Shown: positions 1 to 7,600 of the stretch, piece by piece
Numbering within the stretch: position 1 is the stretch's first letter
Layout of the letters: each line of letters opens with the position of its first letter
Origin: an uncultured Oscillospiraceae bacterium
GTDB taxonomy: Bacteria > Bacillota > Clostridia > Oscillospirales > Oscillospiraceae
Assembly (NCBI GenBank): GCA_905234855.1
Contig: CAJOIU010000014.1
Coordinates: 1-37,810, forward strand
DNA length: 37,810 nt
Direction of reading: 5' to 3'
Made by a program: the position numbers and the translations under genes
Notes under the pieces: generated by a model
What the model saw: only the letters and a program-made list of their open reading frames with translations
What the model was told of the DNA's origin: nothing
The model's database searches: none

Positions 1-123
1 ATGGACGGCATGACCCCCGGCTCTATGGCTGCGGTTTTTGCCGGGCACGGCGCGGGTTACGCTCCCTGCACCGCGCAGGCGGTGATGGAGCTTTTGGCGC
101 TTTACAAGCAGCAGGGGGGATGA
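1..123 (+). CDS. C-terminal end of an unidentified protein (partial)
   Basis: An open frame enters from the left edge and stops at the TGA at 121-123. The visible 40 residues include a Gly/Ala-rich stretch (FAGHGAGYAP) and a final helix-like segment ending in LALYKQQGG. I do not recognise the family. The ATG at position 1 is probably internal, because no ribosome site can be seen and the window simply begins here. A strong terminator follows 17 bases later, so this is the last gene of its operon. Confidence 0.5.
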   Translation: MDGMTPGSMAAVFAGHGAGYAPCTAQAVMELLALYKQQGG

Positions 124-140
124 CCTCTCGCGACCCTTTT

Positions 141-170
141 GCCCCGGCGGGTCAACCGCCGGGGCTTTCC
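141..170 (+). terminator. Rho-independent terminator
   Basis: A perfect 10-bp stem (GCCCCGGCGG / CCGCCGGGGC) with a 5-base loop is followed by TTTCC. It closes the gene ending at 123. Confidence 0.75.
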
Positions 171-237
171 GCTTTCTTGTGCCGCGGGCGGGCTGAAACA
201 GATCAGGAAAGTCAATAATACGATCAGGTGGTGCCGG

Positions 238-399
238 ATGAAGACGAGGACGTCAAATGATCAGCGCAAGCAGGCGCTGAGCGAATCGATCTGGCTGCAC
301 TACTTTAATCATACACTGTTTGAGCGTGGTCTTATTACGGAAGCGGAGAGAAACCGCATGACGATCCAGATTGATCGACGCAGAGACAAGGTCAGGTAG
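238..399 (+). CDS. Small SHOCT-like protein, mobile-element remnant
   Basis: This 53-residue protein has a C-terminal helical pattern (FERGLITEAERNRMT) typical of the short SHOCT-like ORFs found next to serine recombinases in clostridial conjugative elements. That family role is known only by association; no enzymatic function is established. The start is the ATG at 238; the longer frame from 139 runs through a terminator and is unlikely. No recombinase follows. The next recognisable coding sequence is a truncated transporter whose homologous part begins about 30 bases downstream, which suggests the ORF is left over from an element that has gone. Confidence 0.45.
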   Translation: MKTRTSNDQRKQALSESIWLHYFNHTLFERGLITEAERNRMTIQIDRRRDKVR

Positions 400-427
400 T
401 GCAGCCCAAAAACGGAAAAGAAAAGGG

Positions 428-1360
428 ATGCGTATGATGCTCGCCATGGTGTTCACCGGGGTCCTCAGCTCCGGCGACGCCTTCTCAAACTTCGGTAGCA
501 CGCCGGTGCTGCTGACCTTCGGCATGATCGTCATCATCGACGCCATCATCGACAGCGGAGCCATCGTCCAGTTCGAGCATGTCCTGCAGCACATGACCCG
601 GCGAGGCGAAAAGCTGTTCCTTGTGCTGGTGTTCCTCAGTGCGGGGATCATCTCCATGTTCACGAACAATTCCGCTCTTGTCGCCATGTTCATGCCCTTC
701 ATCGCATCCACCGCCCGGTCCACCGGCGGGAAGATCAAAAAGAAGCATCTGTACCTCCCCCTCGCCATGGGCGGGCTCATCGGCGGTACCGGCTCCCTCG
801 CGGGCAGCACCGCGCCGCTTCTGGCAAACGAGGTTTTGGAGATCACCGGACAGAAGCAGTTTTCCTTCTTCACCACCGCGCCGGTCTCTCTTTCCATCCT
901 CGCCGTCGTGGCGCTGTGCTACTGGTTCTTCCTCTATGACCTGACGGTAAAGTGGTTCGACTTCGAGGAGGCGCGGGACGACGGCAAGCCCATCGCGGAG
1001 ATCCCCCTCAACAAGCGAAACGCCGTCATCTCTCTGACGGTGTTCATTGCCTCGGTCGTGTTGTTCATCATACAGCCCTTCGGCTGGGATCTGGGGCTTA
1101 TCGCCATTTCCGGCGCGGTCATCGTCATCACCATGGGCTGCGTGGACGTGAAGACCGAGCTGAGCAATATGATGTGGCCTGCCCTCGTAACCCTTGGCGC
1201 AGCTCTCGCCATGGCAACGCCTGTGGCGACCACCACCATCACCATGGTGCAGGTGGCCGGGTATCGCTTCAAAGACTATCTCCGGGCCGGCGGGCTGGTG
1301 GGGATCATCGGTCTCTTGACAGCATGGGTCGCCATCGTGCTGATTTACGGGCTTCTTTGA
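428..1360 (+). pseudogene. Truncated and internally deleted DASS/SLC13-type anion transporter
   Basis: Family members (Na+ or H+ coupled dicarboxylate/citrate/sulfate carriers in the inner membrane) are about 450-500 residues; this frame gives about 310. What remains: the FTGVLSSGDAFSNFGS segment near the start, the first hairpin with its N-N-[ST] motif (TNNSALVAMFMP), the GGLIGGTGSLAGST loop, a central cytoplasmic segment and the last transmembrane helices. The first roughly 40 residues are missing. In the second half the sequence passes directly from WPALVTLGAAL to AMATPVATTTITMV, so the block with the second substrate-binding hairpin (normally SNTA-like) is gone, about 90 residues. Both losses keep the frame. 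A likely start is ATG at 428 or 434, after AAAAGGG; the ORF can be extended to 371 without homology. Loss of half the substrate site argues that it is not a working carrier. Confidence 0.7.
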
Positions 1361-1397
1361 CCCTCTCTGCCCAGCGTTTTGGTTTTATAAGGATCCA

Positions 1398-1446
1398 AGA
1401 GACACTTTCCCGAATACACTTCGGAAAAGTGTCTCTTTGTTTTTTG
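1398..1446 (+). terminator. Rho-independent terminator after the transporter remnant
   Basis: AGAGACACTTTCC (1398-1410) pairs with GGAAAAGTGTCTCT (1423-1436), with one bulged A, followed by TTGTTTTTTG. Confidence 0.8.
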
Positions 1447-1540
1447 AAAACAGAGTGGAGCAGAAGGTATGCGCCAGAGGACAACGATATCGAATAAAAA
1501 CCACGCACACAAAGCAGGTGTTGCGGGTTTGTTGAAAATT

Positions 1541-1583
1541 AATAAAGAAACCCGGAACCCCTTGATAACACAGGGATTCCGGG
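1541..1583 (-). terminator. Rho-independent terminator of the tRNA operon
   Basis: Read on the minus strand, CCCGGAATCCC (1583-1573) pairs with GGGGTTCCGGG (1561-1551) with a single mismatch, followed by TTTCTTTATT. It begins directly after the encoded CCA of tRNA-Thr. Confidence 0.8.
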
Positions 1584-1659
1584 TGGAGCTGCTGGGCGGA
1601 TTCGGACCGCCGACCTCGTCATTACCAATGACGCGCTCTACCGACTGAGCTACAGCAGC
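1584..1659 (-). tRNA. tRNA-Thr (anticodon GGT)
   Basis: Read on the minus strand, all elements are regular: 7-bp acceptor stem GCTGCTG/CAGCAGC, D stem GCTC/GAGC, anticodon stem CGTCA/TGACG with loop TTGGTAA (anticodon GGT, reading ACC and ACT), T stem GGCGG/CCGCC with loop TCCGAAT, discriminator T and an encoded CCA. It is 76 bases long. It abuts the upstream tRNA-Asp with no spacer. Confidence 0.95.
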
Positions 1660-1729
1660 TGGCGACCGAGAAGGGACTTCGACCTCCGGCGTGACAGGCC
1701 GGCGTTCTAACCGACTGAACTACTCGGCC
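1660..1729 (-). tRNA. tRNA-Asp (anticodon GTC) with deleted T arm, probable pseudo-tRNA
   Basis: On the minus strand the acceptor stem GGCCGAG/CTCGGTC, D arm (GTTC/GAAC), anticodon stem CCGGC/GCCGG with loop CTGTCAC, and an encoded GCCA end are all intact and match bacterial tRNA-Asp. Between the anticodon stem and the 3' acceptor strand there are only 15 bases (AGGTCGAAGTCCCTT) where 22 are expected. The 5' strand of the T stem and part of the T loop are missing, so no normal T arm can form. Total length is 70. The gene lies directly behind a consensus promoter and directly before tRNA-Thr. It may be nonfunctional itself but still serve as the leader of tRNA-Thr, or the gap may be an assembly error. 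Confidence 0.8.
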
Positions 1730-1741
1730 ACGAGCTTTTTG

Positions 1742-1770
1742 ATTATAACGGCTTCTCCTCGGGATGTCAA
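1742..1770 (-). promoter_or_regulatory. Consensus sigma-A promoter for the tRNA pair
   Basis: On the minus strand TTGACA (1770-1765), a 17-base spacer and TATAAT (1747-1742) match the consensus exactly. The -10 box ends 12 bases before the tRNA-Asp 5' end. Confidence 0.9.
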
Positions 1771-1859
1771 GCATTATTTCACGCGGAGCGACATTTTCTT
1801 TGCTCCGGGGTTGCGGGAGGAGCGTTTCCAGAAAGTTGTAATTTTTCGTAATTTTTTTG

Positions 1860-1888
1860 TTGCATTTTTCATTGGCTTCGTATATAAT
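1860..1888 (+). promoter_or_regulatory. Sigma-A promoter for the surface protein gene
   Basis: TTGCAT (1860-1865), 17-base spacer, TATAAT (1883-1888), about 30 bases before the ATG at 1920. Confidence 0.7.
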
Positions 1889-1919
1889 GAGCAAGAATCT
1901 TTTGTAAGGTCGTGATATT

Positions 1920-3455
1920 ATGCATTCAGCTCGTGGTTCCAACTGGAAGCTTTGGGTTTTGATCGTTGCTTTGGTATTGGTGATCGCCGTTTTGGGCGTG
2001 CTCTGCTTCAAAACATTTTTGAACGGCCGCACCGGCGCCAAGCCTGCGCAGACGGTGGGCACGCTGTCGACGCAGGTCGCCGCGCAGGACGCAGGCGGCA
2101 AGGACGTATCCGATAAGATCAGCGTCACACAGGGGACGATGCGCCCGGACGGGGTGGATGCCGACGCCCGCCTGACGCTGTTGGATATCGAGTGGACAGG
2201 CAAGCGCGCGGCGGACATGCCCCTCATCATCACCGTTTCGGATAAGAGCTTCCCCGATGAGGACGGGCTTTCCGTGTATCATTATACGAACGGCGCATGG
2301 GAGCTCATCGGCACCTATCTCATCGTGAACAACGCCGTCTCCTTCCAAGTGGACAGCCTTTCTCCCTTCGCGTTCCAAGTCATCAGCTCCACGCCGGAGC
2401 CGACGCCTACGCCGGAGCCCACCGCTACGCCGGAGCCGACGGTCACGCCGGAGCCCACCGCCACGCCGTATGTCATCGATTACGGCAAGTTTGACAAGGT
2501 GCAGGCCGACGTTTTCGTGCAGGTCGATTCTCTGTCTGAGGACGGCGCGTATGTGATCGCTTTCGTGGACGACCCCCATCCCGGCGCTACGGGCATCACC
2601 TTCTTCGATACGGCGGACGCCGATGAGCCGATCATGGCCACGGTGCTGCTCAATTATGACGGCGAGACCCTCAAGACCGTCAAGGTCGAGGTGAAGAAGG
2701 ACGCCGACGGCAAGTATTCCATCGAGGAGCCGGTGGTGGAGGGTATGCTCTTTACCGCCGCGCCCGCCGAGAAATATTACGGCACGATGCGCTTTGCCCT
2801 TGCCAGCCAGAAGAAATTCCTCAATCTGGACGAGAAAAATGAAAACGTCGTGCTGGACGACAACGATGTGCGCACCCGCTGGCTGTATGAATCCGTGAAG
2901 CCCGCGGACGGCACGGAGATCCACACGCTGGACTACCGCATCGATTCCGATACCTTCTATATCACTGCGATGGAGATGGCGGCCGCCGTTTCCGGCGAGG
3001 GTACGGAGGCCGGACAGGCCATCCGCTTCACCTCCGCGAAGGACAGCAAGGACGCCATGGCGCTCGTGATCTTCCAGGCGAAGGCCGCGAAGGAAGCCGA
3101 GACGCCGGTGAACACCGGCACCCTGATCCTGACCTCCACGCCCGCGGCGGCGGCGGGGCTGGACGCCACGCCCGACCCGACGGCCACGCCGAATAATTCC
3201 GGCGGCGGTGGCGGCGCTACCGATCCTGTCGTGACGGAAAGCCCGACAGACCCGCAGCCCATCGAATCGACGACGCCCGAGGAGACGCAGACCCCGGCGG
3301 AGACGACGACGCCCGAGGAGACCCTCGGCCCCGATCCCATCGAATCGACCACGCCCTCGCAGAACGAAGATACGCCCACCGACGCGCAATCCACGCCCGA
3401 GTCCACGCCCGTTCCGGCGGAAGAGGAAGATACCTCTACGGATCTTGGCACCTAA
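1920..3455 (+). CDS. Membrane-anchored Pro/Thr-rich surface protein, function unknown
   Basis: This 511-residue protein starts with a short basic segment and one hydrophobic helix (residues about 10-34) with no obvious cleavage site, so it is probably a signal-anchored extracellular protein. A first folded region (about 60-155) is followed by a TPEP/TPTP linker (about 158-185: repeats of T-P-E-P-T), then a second beta-rich region (about 190-400), and a long C-terminal Thr/Pro/Glu tail with repeated STTPEET-like units and a Gly5 run. No LPXTG motif, catalytic motif or known domain was recognised. Ribosome site AAGG lies about 11 bases before the ATG. It has its own promoter and terminator, so it is monocistronic. 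A role in the envelope is inferred from architecture only. Confidence 0.75.
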   Translation: MHSARGSNWKLWVLIVALVLVIAVLGVLCFKTFLNGRTGAKPAQTVGTLSTQVAAQDAGGKDVSDKISVTQGTMRPDGVDADARLTLLDIEWTGKRAADMPLIITVSDKSFPDEDGLSVYHYTNGAWELIGTYLIVNNAVSFQVDSLSPFAFQVISSTPEPTPTPEPTATPEPTVTPEPTATPYVIDYGKFDKVQADVFVQVDSLSEDGAYVIAFVDDPHPGATGITFFDTADADEPIMATVLLNYDGETLKTVKVEVKKDADGKYSIEEPVVEGMLFTAAPAEKYYGTMRFALASQKKFLNLDEKNENVVLDDNDVRTRWLYESVKPADGTEIHTLDYRIDSDTFYITAMEMAAAVSGEGTEAGQAIRFTSAKDSKDAMALVIFQAKAAKEAETPVNTGTLILTSTPAAAAGLDATPDPTATPNNSGGGGGATDPVVTESPTDPQPIESTTPEETQTPAETTTPEETLGPDPIESTTPSQNEDTPTDAQSTPESTPVPAEEEDTSTDLGT

Positions 3456-3462
3456 GAATACC

Positions 3463-3505
3463 ATCAGCGGTTTTGCTTTTCGGCAAAACCGCTGATTTAT
3501 TATTT
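3463..3505 (+). terminator. Rho-independent terminator
   Basis: A perfect 14-bp stem, ATCAGCGGTTTTGC (3463-3476) with GCAAAACCGCTGAT (3483-3496), is followed by TTATTATTT. Confidence 0.85.
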
Positions 3506-3521
3506 AACAGCGAAATAGCGC

Positions 3522-3550
3522 TTTTCTATATTGAATTACCGTGTTATAAT
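3522..3550 (+). promoter_or_regulatory. Probable promoter of carA
   Basis: A TATAAT box (3545-3550) has only a weak -35 (TTTTCT, 3522-3527) at 17 bases. The short leader shows no PyrR-type attenuator. Confidence 0.5.
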
Positions 3551-3594
3551 AAAGCAATTTAAGCATTTTTACTGTACCGCCAAGGAGAACAGGC

Positions 3595-4659
3595 ATGGAA
3601 AAAGCATACTTGGTTCTGAGCGACGGAACCGTTTTTGAAGGGAAAGCCTTCGGCGCGGACACCGATGCGGTGGGGGAGCTGGTGTTCACCACGGGTATGT
3701 GCGGCTATCTCGAAACGCTGACCGATGAGAGCTATGCCGGGCAGATCGTGACCCAGACCTATCCCCTCATCGGCAATTACGGCGTGATCCCCGCGGATTT
3801 CGAGGGGGAGTGCCATGTGCGGGGCTATGTGGTGCGGGAATGGTGCGACGCGCCGTCCAATTTCCGCTGTGAAGGCGATCTGGATGCGTTTCTGAAGGAG
3901 CGGGGGGTTCCCGGGATATACGGCGTCGACACCCGGCAGCTCACGCGCATCCTGCGGGAAAAGGGCGTGATGAACGCGATCCTCTGCCGGAGCGTCCCGG
4001 CCGATCTGACCGTCGTGCGGGAATATGCCGTTTCCGGCGTGGTGGCCGAATGCAGCACGAAAACGCCCGCCGTCTATCCGGCGGAGGGGGATACAAAATT
4101 CCGCGTGGCGCTCATGGACTACGGCGCGAAGCGGAACATCCTCCGCGAGCTGCAACGGCGCGGCTGCGAGGTGACGGCGCTGCCCCATGATACCCCGGCG
4201 GAGGCGGTGCTGGCGCTCGCGCCGGACGGGCTGATGCTCTCGAACGGCCCCGGCGATCCGCAGGAGAACGTGTACTGCATCGAGCAGCTCAAAAAGCTTG
4301 TGGGAAAGCTCCCCGTCTTCGGCATCTGCCTCGGCCATCAGCTTCTGGCGCTCGCCATGGGCGGCACGACCACGAAGCTCAAATACGGCCACCGGGGCGT
4401 GAACCAGCCCGTGCGCGAGCTCGGCGGCACGCGCACCTATATCACGAGCCAGAACCACGGCTATGCCGTCGTGAGCGAGAGCCTTGCCGGCATCGGGCGC
4501 GTGATCTTTGAAAACGCCAATGACGGCACCTGCGAGGGCGTCGAGTACCCCGGGAAGCGGTGCTTCTCTGTCCAGTTCCACCCGGAGGCCTGCTCCGGCC
4601 CGCTGGACACGCGGTTTTTGTTCGACCGATTCATTGCCATGATGGGAGGCGAGGACTGA
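3595..4659 (+). CDS. carA: Carbamoyl-phosphate synthase small (glutaminase) subunit
   Basis: CarA hydrolyses glutamine and passes ammonia to CarB for carbamoyl phosphate, feeding arginine and pyrimidine synthesis in the cytoplasm. The 354 residues match family length. The N-terminal CPSase small-chain domain (about 1-150) contains LSDGTVFEGKAFGA and TGMCGYLETLTDESYAGQIV. The class I glutamine amidotransferase domain has the nucleophile Cys245 in FGICLGHQ and the His329/Glu331 pair in QFHPEAC. AAGGAG precedes the ATG by about 8 bases. The stop TGA overlaps the ATG of carB by one base (TGATG), so translation is probably coupled and the subunits are made in equal amounts. Confidence 0.97.
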   Translation: MEKAYLVLSDGTVFEGKAFGADTDAVGELVFTTGMCGYLETLTDESYAGQIVTQTYPLIGNYGVIPADFEGECHVRGYVVREWCDAPSNFRCEGDLDAFLKERGVPGIYGVDTRQLTRILREKGVMNAILCRSVPADLTVVREYAVSGVVAECSTKTPAVYPAEGDTKFRVALMDYGAKRNILRELQRRGCEVTALPHDTPAEAVLALAPDGLMLSNGPGDPQENVYCIEQLKKLVGKLPVFGICLGHQLLALAMGGTTTKLKYGHRGVNQPVRELGGTRTYITSQNHGYAVVSESLAGIGRVIFENANDGTCEGVEYPGKRCFSVQFHPEACSGPLDTRFLFDRFIAMMGGED

Positions 4660-7600
4660 TGCCGAGAGATACATCCATAAAAAAGGTGCTGGTGATCGGC
4701 TCCGGCCCCATCGTCATCGGGCAGGCGGCGGAGTTCGACTATGCCGGGGCGCAGGCCTGCCGGGTGCTGCGCGAGGAGGGGGTCAACGTCGTCCTCGTGA
4801 ACTCCAATCCCGCCACCATTATGACGGACAAGCATCTGGCCGACGAAATATATCTTGAGCCGCTCACCGCCGATACCGTCCGCCGCATCATCGAGAAGGA
4901 AAAGCCGGACAGCCTGCTGGCGGGCTTGGGCGGGCAGACGGGGCTCACCATCGCCATGCAGCTATCGAAGGACGGCTGGCTCGAGCAGCACGGCGTGCGG
5001 CTGCTGGGAACGCCCGCGGAGGCCATCGACCGGGCGGAGGATCGGGAGCTGTTCCGGGATGCCATGCGCGCCATCGGCCAGCCTGTGGTTCCCTCGGAGA
5101 TCGCCGTCGATCTTCCCGCGGCCATGGCCGCGGCGGAGAAGATCGGCTATCCCGTCATCGTGCGTCCGGCCTTCACCCTCGGCGGCAGCGGCGGCGGGAT
5201 CGCGGAAAATCCCGCGGAAATGCGCGTCATTGCCCAAGCGGGGCTCGATCTGTCGCCCATCACCCAGATCTTAGTGGAAAAATGCATCTCCGGCTGGAAG
5301 GAGATCGAGTTCGAGACCATGCGGGACGCGGCGGGGAACGTCATCGCCGTCTGCTCCATGGAAAACTTCGACCCCGTCGGCGTGCATACGGGCGATTCCA
5401 TCGTCGTCGCGCCGTGCCAGACGCTCTCGGACAAGGAGTTTCAGATGCTGCGCTCCGCGAGCCTCGATATCATCTCCTCCATCGGCATCGTGGGCGGCTG
5501 CAACTGCCAGTTCGCGCTCGATCCGAACAGCTTCGATTACGCCGTGATCGAGGTGAACCCCCGCGTCAGCCGCTCTTCGGCGCTGGCCTCGAAGGCTACG
5601 GGCTATCCCATCGCGAAGCTCACGACGAAGATCGCGCTGGGCTATACCCTTGACGAGATCAAAAACGACATCACCGGCAAGACCTGCGCCTGCTTCGAGC
5701 CGACGCTCGACTATATCGTGGTCAAATTCCCCAAGTGGCCGTTCGACAAGTTCCACGGCTCCAGCCGGAAGCTCGGCACGCAGATGAAGGCCACCGGCGA
5801 GGTGATGGCCATTGCCCCGTCCTTTGAGATGGCGCTCCTGAAGGCCGTGCGCGGCGCGGAGATCGGCCTCGATACGCTGAACGCTGTCCCCCTGTATGAC
5901 GCGCCCGTGCGCGAGCGCCTGCGCGATCAGGACGATCGCCGCCTTTTCACCGTGTTCGAGGCGCTCAAAAGCGGCGTCACGGTGGACGAGATCTTTGAGA
6001 TCACGAAGATCGACCGCTGGTTCCTGCACAAGCTCGCAAGGCTTGCTGCGTTTGAGGAGCGGCTTGCCGAAGATATGGACGACGAGGCGTATTTTGAGGC
6101 CAAACGCCTCGGCTATACCGACGCCGCCCTGCGCCGCATCACCGGGCGCGAGGCGCTGCCCGGCATCGAGTTTTCCTATAAGATGGTGGATACCTGCGGC
6201 GCGGAGTTCGATGCGGAGACCCCGTATTTCTATTCGACCTGCGACCGCTTCTGCGAGAGCCGCGCCTTCCCGCGCTCGGGAAAGCCGGTGGTCATGGTGC
6301 TGGGCTCCGGCCCGATCCGCATCGGGCAAGGTATCGAGTTCGACTACAGCTCCGTGCATTGCGTATGGACGCTGCGGGAGCTGGGCTATGACGTTGTCAT
6401 CGTGAACAACAACCCCGAGACGGTCTCCACCGATTACGACACCGCGAACCGCCTCTATTTCGAGCCGCTCACGCCGGAGGACGTGGAGAACATCCTGCGG
6501 GTGGAAAAGCCCGTGGGCGTGGTGGTGGCCTTCGGAGGGCAGACCGCCATCAAGCTCACCCAGTTCCTCGACGGACTTGGCATTCCCATCCTCGGCACCA
6601 GCGCCGAGAGCATCGACATCGCGGAGGATCGCAGCCGCTTCGACGCGCTGCTGGAGTCCTTCGGCATCTGCCGTCCGAAGGGCGTGGGTGTGCAGACTCT
6701 TCAGGAGGCGGTACAAGCCGCGGAAGGGCTGGGCTATCCCGTGCTGCTGCGGCCGAGCTATGTCATCGGCGGGCAGAACATGACCATCGCCCGGAGCGAG
6801 GGCGACGTTGTGCGCTATATGACGGCGATCCTCTCCGGCGGGATCGACAACCCTGTGCTGGTGGATAAGTATATGCCCGGCGTGGAGCTGGAGGTGGACG
6901 TCATCTCCGACGGCACGGACGTGCTGATCCCCGGCATCATGGAGCATATCGAGCGGGCGGGCGTCCATTCCGGCGATTCCATTGCCGTCTATCCGCCCTA
7001 TAATCTCACCGACCGCTTTCTGCAGAAAATTTGCGACTGCTCGGAAAAGCTGGCGCTGGCGCTCGGCACACAGGGGCTCGTCAATATCCAGTACCTCATC
7101 TATGACAACGAGCTGTACGTTATCGAGGTGAATCCCCGCGCCTCGCGCACCGTGCCGTATATCAGCAAGGTGACGAACGTCCCGATGGTGGATATTGCCT
7201 CCCGGGTCATGCTGGGCGAGAAGCTCGCGGATATCGGCTTCGGCACGGGGCTTTGGAAAACGCCGCCGTATTACGCGGTCAAGGTGCCGGTGTTCTCGTT
7301 TGAAAAGCTCAGCGACGCCAATACCATCCTCGGCCCGGAAATGAAATCCACCGGCGAGGTGCTGGGCATCGGCAAGACCATGGCCGAGGCGCTGTATAAG
7401 GGCCTCACCGCCGCGGGGCTGCGCATGCCCTCCATGGAGGCCGGGGAGAGGACAGGCGTGCTGCTGAGCGTGGAGGAGCATGATTACCAAGAGGCCATCG
7501 GCATCGCCAAGCGCTTCCATGACCTGCATATCGATCTGTACGCCACCCCCGGCACCGCGGAAGCGATCCGGCAGCTCGGCATCGACGTGCGCACCGTCTC

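Noticed and set aside
1926-3464. Long minus-strand frame opposite the surface protein (and similar long antisense frames over carB-dapF, the beta-helix genes and the phage operon).
   Set aside because: High-GC third positions open the opposite frame; these products are Arg/Gly/His-rich without domains, start signals or ribosome sites.
3551-3594. PyrR-type attenuator or arginine leader before carA.
   Set aside because: The 44-base leader has no terminator hairpin or leader peptide.
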